The translations under genes and the position numbers were made by a program. A DNA stretch of 64,000 nucleotides from Climacium dendroides. Its lineage: Eukaryota > Streptophyta > Bryopsida > Hypnales > Climaciaceae. Below the pieces are notes generated by a model. The model was not told where the DNA came from, did no database searches, and saw only the letters and a program-made list of their open reading frames with translations. Every line of letters starts with the position of its first letter. Positions within the stretch are counted from its first letter, which is position 1. Location: the NCBI GenBank assembly GCA_950106755.1, contig OX467083.1, positions 47,134,555-47,198,554 on the forward strand. Reading direction: 5' to 3'. Shown piece after piece: positions 47,285 through 59,240 of the stretch.

Positions 47285-48990
47285 ATACTTACCCATATTG
47301 TGCTTGCTCAACAGCTCGGTGGTTAGCTGTGTGGGGATATCGCTTTGATTCAGGCGAATCCTCACTTTAAGCTGCACATGCGCCAGTTGAAAAGTTGGAG
47401 AAATTGTGTGAGAAATGCGTTTCAGATCTCAGATTATTAAATACTCTTTCTTGAGATTCTTGAAGATGAATACTTCTGAATTCTTCTCTCAGTGTGAGCA
47501 AAATCATACTGGAAAACTTCTGAAAAACATTCCCCTAAATGGTCTGAAATACATTTCGCCGAATCGGTGCTCAAATCGTGACATATGTCTAAAAATCTCA
47601 AAAAGCTAGGAATGTTTTTTTCAGGTCACTGGTCCAGTCGTCCTGGAAAGTGCCAAAGAGGTGGAATACTGCCAATTTAACGATAGCACTTGAATTTCGT
47701 TAAATTGGCTAGATTCAGGGGCCAAAAGCTGTGACCGAATCTAGACAAAGCTATTAGAAAATACGCCAATTTAACTACATTTTGACAACATTTTGACGTT
47801 AACTACATTGAGGTTGCAAGGAAAACAAGGATAATCTCCCTTTGTATGAGCAGTAGCAAGGAATATATCTTTGATATCCAGCCCCAAAAGCACATATTTC
47901 ATTACAACAACTGCGCGCTACAAACCAGGCTTAATCAACATACCTCCGTGTCGGGCCGTTCTCGCATTTGGTCAGGGTAGTAATCCTCAAAACCCCTGCC
48001 CCGGAAAAGCTCCTGCAGTCGTTGTCGGTGTTAAGTTCATAAGCATCATTCGGTATCCATAACTTCAATAGCAAACACGAGCTAGGTAACAAGAATACTG
48101 GAAATAGCAATATGAAAGAATTCTCTTACGCATTATGATAGTACTGACATTATGATCAAAGGGGGGATTATAGTCTGGCATGATGATAGCTGAACTCAAC
48201 CGCTCGCCGAAGGCTAGGCCGGGATAGATGGCAGCTGGAACTGATCCGAAGTTCACGAAGGCCTCAGTTGGATCGAAGGTTTACAATTGAATGGACTCCA
48301 GCAAGGTTGTGAAACTCTGCACAAAAAACTTTGCGCTGATCGCAATGTATCCTTGGAGGAAGGTATATACACATCAGTCTAGCTGATGTGAAGTACTCGT
48401 CCGTCGCTTTCGTGCAGAAAAAATATGATCGAGACGTCAACTCCAGTCTGCACTTCAGACAAAGTACTGCCGACATCGTTGGCTTGAATTTGAATCAGTC
48501 CCCTCGCCGTGTCTGCCCAGAGTATCAAGTTCATAACCTGAACCAACTTCTCATCTCTTGGCCATGGCAGCTCCGACTACTCCAGGCGCCATTTCCACTC
48601 TGCATGCATCGAGTGCGGAAGTGAGTTGAAATCGATTGATTTGCCCGACTTCGCCAACTGAATGTCTGTGACCGACTATTGGTTTGATGAACTTTAGTCT
48701 TGCCCTAAGTCGGTAAATTAGTCGGCAACCTGCTGGGTTACGCGCATTGATCTACAACTGTTCCAAAGTTCACGGAGTCGGTGAGCGCGAGGTTGGGCCG
48801 CTGGGACTGAAATTCAAACTGGTGTGGTAACAGGGCCGGGATTCGGTGGGTGCCGTGTCTGCACGACTTGGAGAGCTTGTATTTCTTATTTCCGGCTGCC
48901 AGGAAGGGACAGCCGACGACTCCAATTCCTGGAAATTTTCCGGACTTTCTCTGCAACAGTTGGCGAGTCGAAGATTTCGACAGTTTGAAT
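47285..48990 (-). other. Paralogous segment 2: possible gene or pseudogene of unknown family
   Basis: This is the homologue of 42780-45080 in the same orientation. Candidate minus-strand exons: one with EAFVNFGSVPAAIYPG and GERLSSAIIMPDYNPPFDHN ending at a GTCAGT donor near 48143; one at about 47946-48018 after a CTGCAG acceptor (ELFRGRGFEDYYPDQMRERP, donor GTATGT); and one from GCATGTGCAG near 47382 to about 47297 (LKVRIRLNQSDIPTQL, donor GTAAGT). Donor and acceptor words and phases match segment 1. The N-terminal SELPW frame lacks the ATG seen in segment 1 (a TAG stands there) but remains open for about 60 codons. The product is unrecognised; it may be a pseudogene. Confidence 0.4.
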
Positions 48991-51900
48991 TCAACGTTCA
49001 GAAGCTGCCGAACGGCCGACATGAGGAGATGAGGAGTGGCGGAGCGGTATGTCGGTACGTTATTAGGTACTTCAACATCACTTATCTGGGGCGTTAGCTA
49101 ACTCATATAATATAGTTCCGTGGGAAATTAAAGCTGTTGTGAGTTTGAAGAAGAAGACACGCTTTCATGGTTGGCGTACCTGTAAGGTACCCTGTAAAAG
49201 TGGTCAATGGATAAATTTTTTAGATGATTGTAGAAATGAAGAATGCTTCAGTCTATTGGTTCAAAAATCAGATTATTTTTGGTTAGGTACCTTGGTAATA
49301 GGTCTCTTTCTTTCAAGGGTAATCTTGAAACGTATGGAGTCATTTTGTGGTTGATGGGTGGTCAAACAATGCCATATAACTTACTAAAAACATATGATTT
49401 TAATTCCATTTTCTTCTAGAGTGTTCCTTGTGGGTGTTTGCAACACTTGGTGGTAAAGAATTAAAGAATATTTTAGAAAAGAAGACGCCAAATTCATAGA
49501 TAATAAGGGTGCCTTTTTAGTGAATTTAGTAACTCCTATCAACTTGCTCTTCATTTGCCTTTTAGCCATTACCATGGTTTATTGATTTTCTAATGATAGA
49601 AATATGCGGTTTAGGATTTATACCATGATCTATACCATAATGTACACCTATGGAGAAATTTTCAGATTTTTTTAAGCTTATTTTGTATTAGATATGAATT
49701 TTTTCATTTCTTCAAAAAAGTTTAATAATTTTAAATTTTCACAAAATAAATTGAAATTCTTATGATTCATAGAAGACATGTGATAACAATTTTTGAAAAA
49801 TAATGCAAAAGATTTCCAATTTCAATTCAATCACAAAATGAACCATATAGATTCAAAGATTTTGAAATTTGACTACATTTGAGACTACATTGCCATAGGA
49901 TCCATCCTTTTAGGATTAAGAGTTTATTCATCTCAAGTTCCGTAACCAACTCTAAGAAGTTGGTAGTAGTGACTCCTAGAATATCTTTATTAAAAGAGAA
50001 AAAGGAAGGGATGTGATTTGTTATTGAGGATTATTTAGGGACTTTGGAAAACAAGAGATGTATCTTTTAACCTTTGAAGTCTCAAGACCTATTCTTCATT
50101 AAAAAAACATTCAAACTACCATTTCTATTGCAAAGAACAAAAAACTTTCATTTTTCATTTTTTGCTTATCTAATTGAAAATTGTTTAATGCCTAAAGTCC
50201 CATTGTCCCTATAGAAGATAAAATTGATTTCAAATTGGCTCATTGTAAGCACTTATTTACCCACCCTTGGTAAATCATCGTGTACAAACCAGGTTTAAGT
50301 AATCACGGTTAATTCCTATGGGTGCTTAACGTTGGTTCATTGTGCCTTCCAAGCAATGAATCTTTCCCTAATGTTATACTAACTCTTTTATTTTGAAATT
50401 CACTAACGAAACCTAACCAAATTGGAAGTATATAGTTTTTACTAACTTGTTTCTTTAGGCCACGGTGTTTTTTTGTTGATTGAAAGATAGTCTAAATTTA
50501 GACATTCTAAGTGATATAACACTTCATTCCATTTCTAAAAACATAAAATTCACCCTATTCTTACTTTTTTAGCAAAAGTTATGAACAGATGAAGTTTAAC
50601 CTTTAAGAGGCTTTAAAAACTTCATTCAAGATTTTATCCTTCTTCCCTATTTCAATTTACCTTGAAATTTTACTCCTATCTTAAAGTTACTATGTTCTAA
50701 TTAAATTCCAAGTCTTAACCTCAATGGATGATTTTTGTTACAAGTCATCCAATTTTTAACTTAAACTTCATCCATCTATATCTTTCTTATTTTAACTTCA
50801 AATTTGATGTATGATATCTTTTTGGAAAGCTACAGACTTATTCTACAAGCTTATGAATTCAAACTTTGAAATTAATCTAATTTAAACTCTCTGAATTGGA
50901 CCTCTAGTTCGGCCACTACGTATAAATACCTCTTTTGAAGACTTAAAAAGAAATACTAGAAGTTGGTATCATACCTCAGGTTGGGTGTTGGCAAGTAAGT
51001 GGTTCAACATTCCAACAAATTGTTTTGTCATTTGTCATGTTTTGAAGTATTTTGGCAATTTTTTCAAAGGCCCTAAGTAGGTTTGAAAATACTATATGAA
51101 ATCACTTAATACAACTTCATCTTTCTTCTAACTCATTTATTTTCCTTTTATACTATTCAATTTCAATTATTTTATTTATCTTAATGGTTGACTTGACTTA
51201 AAATAAAATAATTGACTTCAAATTCCCAAATAATAATTGACCTTTGCTTCCCTATCCTATCTAAGGGCCTCCTTCCATGTGAATAGGTGGTCAGTGGATT
51301 CATTCTACATGGACCAATTGTGGGTGAAGGATCCCCCAATCAGAGTACCCGGAGGTTGTAGTTTTGCACTTCCATATGCTAGGAGTAACAACAAGTTCAG
51401 AAGGTCACCATCTTGAATTCTACGTGGGCCCAAGTTTTGCAAGCCTGGCTATAGACCTCTTTAGGGATTTTAGCGAGCAATGGACAAATATTTAGGCCTA
51501 ACATTTGGCACTTCATTTGATTGTCAATGTAACTTATACTCAATATATAAATGAATTTTAACAATTTTATTATTCATCTTATGAGAGAATTGAACTGAAA
51601 TTATAAATTTAAATATCAAATCCATAATATTTAAAATATGAATGTGATTTATATTAACTTATTTTGATATATGAAATGTCAAACTTTTCAAAAATTCAAT
51701 TGTACATTTGCATAAAAAAAAACATATGATAATAGTACTCATACAAACAATTTCATCACTTCAGAACATTATAATTTTAACCAAGCTTGTAATTGCCTCC
51801 TTCCATTATAAAACGCAACTAAAAAAGATATCTAGAATTGATGTATGAATAAAAAGATGTACATCTTGAATTTTAGATTCTATCCAAATGGTTAGATGTA

Positions 51901-52158
51901 TGAAGGCAATCACCAATATTTTTGTATAGGATTTGAAACTTAAAACTAACAATTATTTCATAATTTGGTTAGGAATAACATATTGATTATGTGTAAATGA
52001 AATTTGTTGTGCTTGGTTGAAATATAATACTCAAAATGTAGTGATTTCTAGAGATATTTTGATTTTTAGTTAAATTATCAAAATGTTATCTTGGTAAATT
52101 GTAATGTTAAAATTTTTAAATTCACCTAAAAAATATTCAATTTTTTGGCAAACTTGAC

Positions 52159-52161
<3 letters not shown>
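48991..52161. other. AT-rich intergenic DNA
   Basis: No gene can be supported. 50045-50230 is an inverted, diverged copy of the dispersed repeat near 7160-7300 and 7470-7500 (CCTAAAGTCCCATTGTCCCT at about 50195). 51240-51480 is slightly GC-richer but has no open frame of note. Confidence 0.5.

Positions 52162-52226
<65 letters not shown>
52162..52226. repeat. (AT)n microsatellite, about 32 units
   Basis: An uninterrupted AT dinucleotide tract of about 65 bases, the longest in the window and likely polymorphic. Confidence 0.95.
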
Positions 52227-52227
<1 letters not shown>

Positions 52228-52369
52228 TATTTAACTTGCCTTACAATTGTTCTTTGAAATTCAAATTTAAAAAAAAAATTAGAAATGACATATTATTGTA
52301 CATCTAAGTTTTATCCAAAGGCCCTTAGCAATTAGGGATTTAAGATAGTCTATTCTAAAGACAACAGTG

Positions 52370-52615
52370 CTTTAAAAGCAATCATGACAAAGAGGTACAA
52401 TTGATTTCTTCAATATACCAACAATTTACGTTTCAAAAGGTTGAAGCTTTAGTGACCTTTGCGTTTCAACTTCAAAAATCTATACCTAATACCATGAAGG
52501 TTAAAAAATATGAAACAACATGGGTTAAATGCCAATTCCATTTTTCTTCCTAAAGAAATTTAATAAAAATTGTTTAAAGGAGTTGTTTTAAGAGCAAACA
52601 ACCTTACTTTTCAAT
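52370..52615 (+). repeat. Dispersed repeat family C, copy 3
   Basis: Same orientation as 30405-30770, with TTTCAACTTCAAAAATCTAT, GCCAATTCCATTTTTCTTCCT and TTTTAAGAGCAAACAACC. Non-coding. Confidence 0.65.
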
Positions 52616-53027
52616 GCACCACTTGTCATTTTTAACACATTGAATGATTGAAACATCGTGGGATCATTTCTCTTTCATCATTTAACCTTTTTTGCTTAAT
52701 ATTTTTGGGTTCAATTCCAATTCAGGTCTAATTTTTACAATACAATGTTTACATTCATTATCCAAAAGCATTTTGGAAATTTGACAAACACTACAATAAC
52801 TATGGGTTTAATATTGAACACCTTTAATTTGCTTTGTATAACTATGCATTTACATATTTGAACCATATAAAACTGCACATACAAAAGTTGAAATACATAA
52901 TATTGTAATAAGACAAAAAAAACAATATTCATTCATTAAATCGTAGTGCTTTTAATTCATATAAATGTCGAGCAATTGCCATTTGCAATTGCTGAGCATC
53001 ATTCTGTGGCGGATTTCTCACTACTTG

Positions 53028-54050
53028 CTATCTATAACCTTGATCATGATGACCCCACAACCCAGTGGACTCATCAATTTCATCATTTTTATCAATGACA
53101 ATATTATGAAGTACACAACAAGCTAATATTAAACTCGGAACCCTCTTAAGATCAGGGTTAATAATAGGGGTTTTCAAAATCTTCCACATTCTTTTTAAAA
53201 TACCAAATGCTCGTTCCACTACTATGTGTGTAGATGATTGTTTGAAATTGAATTCATTATATAGTCTAAAAAGACGTAGTCCAGGCCAAGGTATAAGGAC
53301 ATTCTTGTCGCCAAGATAACTTGCATCATCTACAACTAGCTCTTGTACATCAATACCTCCAATTTCAATTGTTGGACCATTAAATTGAGTTCCTGCAAGG
53401 ACTTCTTTAAAGTAATTGGACAATAGATAAATATGAGAGTCGTGTACTGATCTTGGTATACCTACAAATACATCAATAAAGCGAGCTTTGTCGTCCACAA
53501 TGGCTTGGATAATTGTTGAATAGTTGTGATCATAGTCATACCAATCTATCGATCTAGCCTTTGACATATAAACAGTCAAGAGTACCACAACATTGTGGAA
53601 TGCCATGGAGCTTTTCAAAACCAAGTTTCACATGAGATAGAGATTCTCCTTGAGGCCACTTCAAATGCAAAGAAATAGCAACATTCAACAAAGCTTTGAT
53701 AAAATGCTTGCATATTTTGGTAGATGTAGAATTAGCCACTCCAAATAATTCAGCATCTGAAAGATGAGTGTCACCAGTTGCAAGCCTTCTCAAAGCAATT
53801 ACCACTTGCTTAGGAACATCCATTAAGCGACCTGTAATTTGAATTAATCCAGAAGGGGGATTTTGTTGCATTTCTTCATAGACCAAGTTACAAATGTATT
53901 GGAATGTCAGAACAGATAGTTGAAAAAATTGACAAAAGCGCTCAGGATCTTCATGAATCACCAAAGTTGAATATTGTTCCCACCAATGAATAGATCGTGG
54001 CTTTATATAATAAAGGCCATAATCTGAACCAAATTTTTTTTTTTTCCATC
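53028..54050 (-). pseudogene. PIF/Harbinger-type DDE transposase, frameshifted
   Basis: Two overlapping minus-strand frames together encode a HARBI1/PIF-like transposase. The upstream frame (to 53554) has HWWEQYSTLVIHEDPERF, a GRLMDVPKQVVIALRRLATG helix-turn-helix-like region, and GTLDC with the first catalytic Asp. The downstream frame (from about 53600 to the stop at 53028) has SIDWYDYDHNYS, VFVGIPRSVHDSHIY (second Asp), DASYLGDKN and HIVVERAFGILKRMWKIL (catalytic Glu), ending with an ACCVLHNIV segment. A one-base shift between GTLDC and the DWYD motif breaks the gene. No ATG starts the upstream frame after its preceding stop near 54090. A 30-residue frame further upstream (54301-54209) could be a lost 5' exon. 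I could not find terminal repeats. Confidence 0.85.
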
Positions 54051-54721
54051 TTTCTAAACGTGAACTTGATAGAAAAATAATTCACATTCCAAAATAGAAA
54101 GAAGGATTGATAAGATCTCATTTGACAATTTTTTTTTAAATGCCTCAAAGATGATACAAATCACATCTTTCTTTTTGAATTTCCATCAAACAAGTCTTGT
54201 GTTGCCAATTATATTGTAGTACTAAGAGCTATGTTCACTCCTCCCATTGGTGCAGCTATAGCTGCAAGTTCTTGTTCCACTTTATTGCATGCCCTTCGCA
54301 TAGTAAGGAAAAAATTGTTAATATGAATAAAACCAACTAATGAAAGAAAAAAATCGATAAATAAATCATTATATGCTACATTTGAGAATCACCTACTAAT
54401 CAAAATAGCAATTGATTGCAAAACAAAGAAAATCCATCCATTCATTATTGACAATTAGTAATCAAGTAAGTCATTAGTCAAGTATTGTTGAAAAAAAAGG
54501 ATAAATTAAAAAAAAAAACTCAATCAAGTTACAAACATTCAATTCTATGAGGTACCAAACTTCAAAGTGAATTTGCATGGTAATAATATCAAAAGACTTG
54601 ACTTAAAAAAACAAGAATGAAAATGATAATTATATTATGACTTTTAAAAAACAACCATATCTATTAATTTCTTTGAAATCAAATAGTGATACATATAGTA
54701 TAGTTCATGATTTCATAATGC

Positions 54722-55021
54722 TCATGTAGGATTCTGTCTATTTACTAGAGCAATTCTAATAACTCTCATAGCATCCCCCAAGCTCAAAAGAACATCCACG
54801 TATCCTTTTCCAGTCTCTATAGCACTACCAATTCTTGATTGCTCAAGCTGAACCATATCACGATGTTGAAGTTCTTTCAACTCTAGCCTATATTTTTCCA
54901 CATAACGTACCATGTTTTTGGCACGTCTACCATAACGCAAATTTTTGAATGTCTGGCAGATGTGACAAGACATCACGCGCGACGTTTGGATGTAGAAAAC
55001 TGCATGTCCAGAAAAACACAA
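54722..55021 (-). other. Orphan 99-residue open frame, possible cytochrome P450 fragment
   Basis: This frame contains GKGYVDVLLSLGD preceded by a charged helix-like stretch, which resembles the region before the I-helix in plant P450s (D-[FMV]-VDVLLSL). No heme-binding motif or other P450 element is nearby, so it is at best a fragment. It lies between two transposon remnants and could equally belong to one of them. Confidence 0.25.
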
Positions 55022-55149
55022 TTTTCTTATAGTGAAATGTCATAGTTGATAGTATTAGTGATTGCACACTGTAGTGACAAATGTGAGTAAAGTGGCCCAA
55101 GTTCAATGTAGAAAATCAACTCTAATGGTTGTTTAGTATAACTAGTGGC

Positions 55150-57300
55150 ACACTTTGTACCTCCAAGTGAAGTAATAATGGTGAATGGACAAGGCTCAAG
55201 GTCTACCGCAATGAGATTTAATTTTTGGACAAGCTACTTGCCAATCATTACTAGTTAAGCACTAGAGTCCATCACTACCCACAATGGTGTACCACGAGTA
55301 GTATTGCCATCTGTATAACTGACAACAAGGACATTGTTATCATTAACTAGTCGTACCATATTCGGTCGTAAGCTACAAAGTTCTCAAATAAGCCTAGGTG
55401 CAATATCAACTAAATAAGCAACCTCCGTACTTGAAGGTGCATCAAATAAAAGTGATGCCTCTATTTGTTGCAAAACACCCTCCTCAAACATTGTAATAGC
55501 TTCAGCTGTAAGCTTAGCTCGCAACTTAATCAAATCTTCTTTTGTAGAAGGCTCAATAATAGCTTGAGCTACTTCGAGAGATGGCATAGGCTCTTTGCTC
55601 TTCAATATCTTGCCAACTAAATGAAACACTTGAATTGGTGCAAAATCCAAAGCCAACATCTCTACAAAAAAATATTGACATTTGTAATACTTTGTAAGCC
55701 AAAATGTGAGCCAAGTCATTTACAGTAGTCCCTCCATGTAGCATTGGTGCCACTAGAACATGAGAATGAATAACAAAAGTAGCATCTATAAAGTCAAATG
55801 ATAATGGCAAACGTACTTGACCAATATGGTTTGGCAAACTACCATATCAAATACGTCTACTATCTTTGGGTATATCCAAAGGCTGTGCAACCAACTTGAT
55901 TGTTGTTTGGACACATGTGGCAACCGCTAATATCACCATCTCTCTAGGGGCACCAAACATATATAGATCCGAAGCAGAACCACTAGCTATAGTTTAAAAA
56001 ATCAACTTAGTTGCGGTAACTTGGCTAAATAAAGCCATAGTATTGAACTACTTTTCGAGCTCTACAATTTGGTCTCTAAAGCTTTCTTCTTCTCTAAAGT
56101 AGGTTGCTTTTTTGAATGCAAAATAAAACAATGATCTACATCATGGTTAAGTCTATTATAATGAGTATATTTCAACTCCTTTTTGGATTTTTTTCCTACC
56201 TTGGCTTCTTCTATCTTTTGTTTGGGTTTCTCTACAAATTAGGCCTTCTATTTCTTTGGACAATTGGGATCATTTTTGACATGATCAAATTCTCCACACC
56301 TCCAATAGTGTAGAGTCTTCTCACTCTTTTTAAGTTGAATCTTTGCCAATTTATTTGTAGTTGTAGTAGCCTTCTTAAGCTTAGTGCTATCCGTCATCCA
56401 AAAAACCATGTTGGTAGCATCATTTTGGCACAGAGCTCTATCACACCTCTCAACTTTAGCAAATGCTTATGCCAACATTGCTCAGCCCTTATAATTGATA
56501 ATAATCTGAAGTGTGGCTAAATTTAGAAGTCTTTTGTCAATTTTGGACAAAAAGATGTTTATAAGCTGACTCTCTACAAATACATCTCTAGACTCAACTG
56601 CAAATTATGCCAACCTCGTATACATTGTGCATGGAGTGTCCTCCTTACACTTGAAGTCTTAATTGCATTGCATCTAATCACGTCAAAAACCTCTACATTC
56701 AACCTTTAGATGAATAGTGAAAAGGTGCAATGGTCCAAACAATGGTGGATCACCAACCACAACCAATGTCACATATGTGACCTATGCCATCCGAGATAAG
56801 GTAATAGAAAGTTGGATTAGTGCCAAGGCCTTTCCTTTGGTGTCCTCAAGAAATGAATAATCTTTTTTCTTTTTTAAGTTCCTTTCTTTTTTCTCTATGG
56901 GAATCAAATTTGTTGTTGCACCCTCCTTGAGCACAGAAATAAGTTCCATACGAGCCTTCTAATAGTGCTCTACTTGACACAATTGAAGCGCATACTCCTC
57001 AGTCCATCACTCATATGTTTGGAGCACTTCATACTCCAAGTGTTGTAGTGACAATTCAAAAGCATACCAATTGTTAAAATTTGGAGACCATTGATGCCTC
57101 TCCTTCATCCAAGTCCAAAATCGGAACTTCCAGTTGGAAAGAAAAATGCCTTCAATCCTTCTAGATAATTGATCCCTCACCATACTGTGAGGATTGTCGT
57201 CCATTTTATAAAAGATATCTACACTCCAAACCCAAAGCCTACTAATGGTATTCAATGTTGAAATAGGTTCAAAAGCCTCGTTGATATTCACCATTGGCCC
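55150..57300 (-). pseudogene. Ty3-type LTR retrotransposon gag-protease remnant
   Basis: Read on the minus strand, the order is a gag-like region (57294-57007, WKFRFWTWMKERHQWSP), a nucleocapsid zinc-knuckle remnant near 56300-56240 (WRCGEFDHVKNDPNCP, with Tyr where the first Cys should be), a second knuckle-like segment (NRLNHDVDHCFILH, again with Cys-to-Tyr changes), an unassigned linker (55384-55837), and a retropepsin-like segment near 55280-55160 (PLWVVMDSSA, LVMIGK, DLEPCPFTIITSLGGT). Stops break every frame. No reverse transcriptase, integrase or LTR was found, so the element is partial and long dead. This is a plant transposon relic, not a viral gene. Confidence 0.6.
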
Positions 57301-58814
57301 AAAGTTGTCAGTGTCAATATCTTCTAAATAGTTTGGTAATATAGATCAATAATATTGATTTCTAGTATGTTCTATAAAATGACTACCTAGGTACTTGCAA
57401 CTATCTAAAGGCTAAAGGTAACTTGCACCTACATATGCATCACCACCAAATTTATAGTTCATGGATCATTCCCAATCATCACAATTTAAATTAACATTGT
57501 CCACTTGGTGCACAGAAAATGGTCTTGTTAGTGATTAATCCAACCTTACCACCACAATACATCTATGAAAATGAATGCCTAATGACAAATACAAAATGGA
57601 ACAAAATCAAAAACTACTAACAACAATGTCCACCACAAGGGAAGATACCACAACAAAATCCAAGAAATCTAAACTAGATCCTCTTCCCCAAATAATGAAT
57701 TGCAAAAACATAAGAAAAGTGTGAATCAAATCCACTAGCAAATGCCTACAATGGATGATCATGAGTCGCCAATCCTATGACAATAACAAAAGATAGACAC
57801 TTGAAAGTGTCTAACTAGGCTCTAAAACCTAAAGTTCTTGGAAAGTTTGGAAAATTAGTGTTCAAAAATACCATTCAGCTCATGAAAAACACTAATATAG
57901 GCTGAATATCAAGTCCAAATTACAAACCAATCACACTATTGGATTCCTTGGCAAATTTCACATAAAATAGGCACAAATTTTACTCAAATCCAAGCGAGAA
58001 TGCCCCTAGAATTGAATTTCAAAGTTTGCACCCTAATCTTTTTTTTTTAAATTTTAAGAAAAGAAAAGAATTCTAAATCTACAATGTACCCTACAAGTAT
58101 ATGAAAGATTCTGTATTTTGTAAAATGTACCCTACAAGTATAGTTCCTAAATCTTCCAAAATCCTAGATGTCAGAATCTTCAAATTTCCTAGATTGCAGA
58201 AAATGTTGAAAATACCTAGATTTCATAAAATCTTCAAAAATTGTAGCTTGCAAATATGCGGCAACTCCACTCCAGGGACTCATCGCAAAAACTCAAAAAA
58301 CTTCAAAATCCTATAACTTTCTCAAAAATTACTCAAATCGTGCGTTTTTTGAAGCGTTGAGTTTGTATGTCACTTCTTTACTACTACTACAAGTGTAAGC
58401 AACAACCTAGAAGTTGAAATTTTGTCTTTTCACTCAAGATAGGTATTATAAAAAGGAAAGAAGCAAATTGTTGTCAAGTGAGAATTTATTGTATCAACAC
58501 ACACAAGTTAAAAAACTCACTCCACCAAGGGAGAATTAAAGTGTAAACATAACAGAAAAAGTGAAGACTTTACTAAATGATAAAACAACCATCTTCAAAC
58601 AAAGCAAACACACAACTCTCTTTAAAAACACTCACAAAACTTGACTTGACAATAATGTTAAATCAAGGAGCTTTCTCCACCTAAACACTCAGATCCTAAG
58701 ATGAATAAACTCTAACATTTGGATGAAATCCATCCAAAACTAAGAAGAACTTCTACAAAAGTTCATCTAACACTACAATTTGATGTAGAACGGCTCCGAT
58801 GTCACCTCACGTGA
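57301..58814. other. Non-coding flank of the retrotransposon remnant
   Basis: No open frame with a recognisable product. A direct repeat of ATGTACCCTACAAGTATA-type sequence occurs at about 58083-58100 and 58125-58142. No primer-binding site or LTR boundary was recognised. Confidence 0.45.
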
Positions 58815-59240
58815 CACTTCATTTAGGCATAGTAGAAAGATTTAAAAAAAAATTAATCATTAAGAAAAGTTGGTAAACAAAGATAACTTCAAAAATATAT
58901 TTGAGATTTAGATCCTCAAATCAAAAGTTATAGACCAAAAAATTTCCCTTCTAATCCCTCTTTGAATTTTGTCTATAACTTTTGATTTGAGGATCTAAAT
59001 CTCAAACATTTTCTAGACATGAAAGTTATCTTCATTTACCAACTTTTCTTAGTTCAATTTTATTTGAAAAAATTCTTTCTACTCTACCTAAATGAGGTTT
59101 GAAATTCTACTTCGAACACAATTCCTACTTTTGATTTGACTATGAGTAGTTGAATTCCTACTAGTTCTAATTTATATTATTCCACATGGATTGTTCTACC
59201 TACTACTACCTCATGTGCATATAAGTTAAGGAACTTCACT
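58815..59240. repeat. Foldback family A, copy 4
   Basis: The left arm starts CTTCATTTAGGCATAGTAGAAA and the right arm carries TACCTAAATGAGGTTTGAAATTC near 59085-59108. Inner arms pair around CAAATCAAAAGTTATAGAC and its complement near 58975. The left end appears truncated relative to copy 1. Confidence 0.7.
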
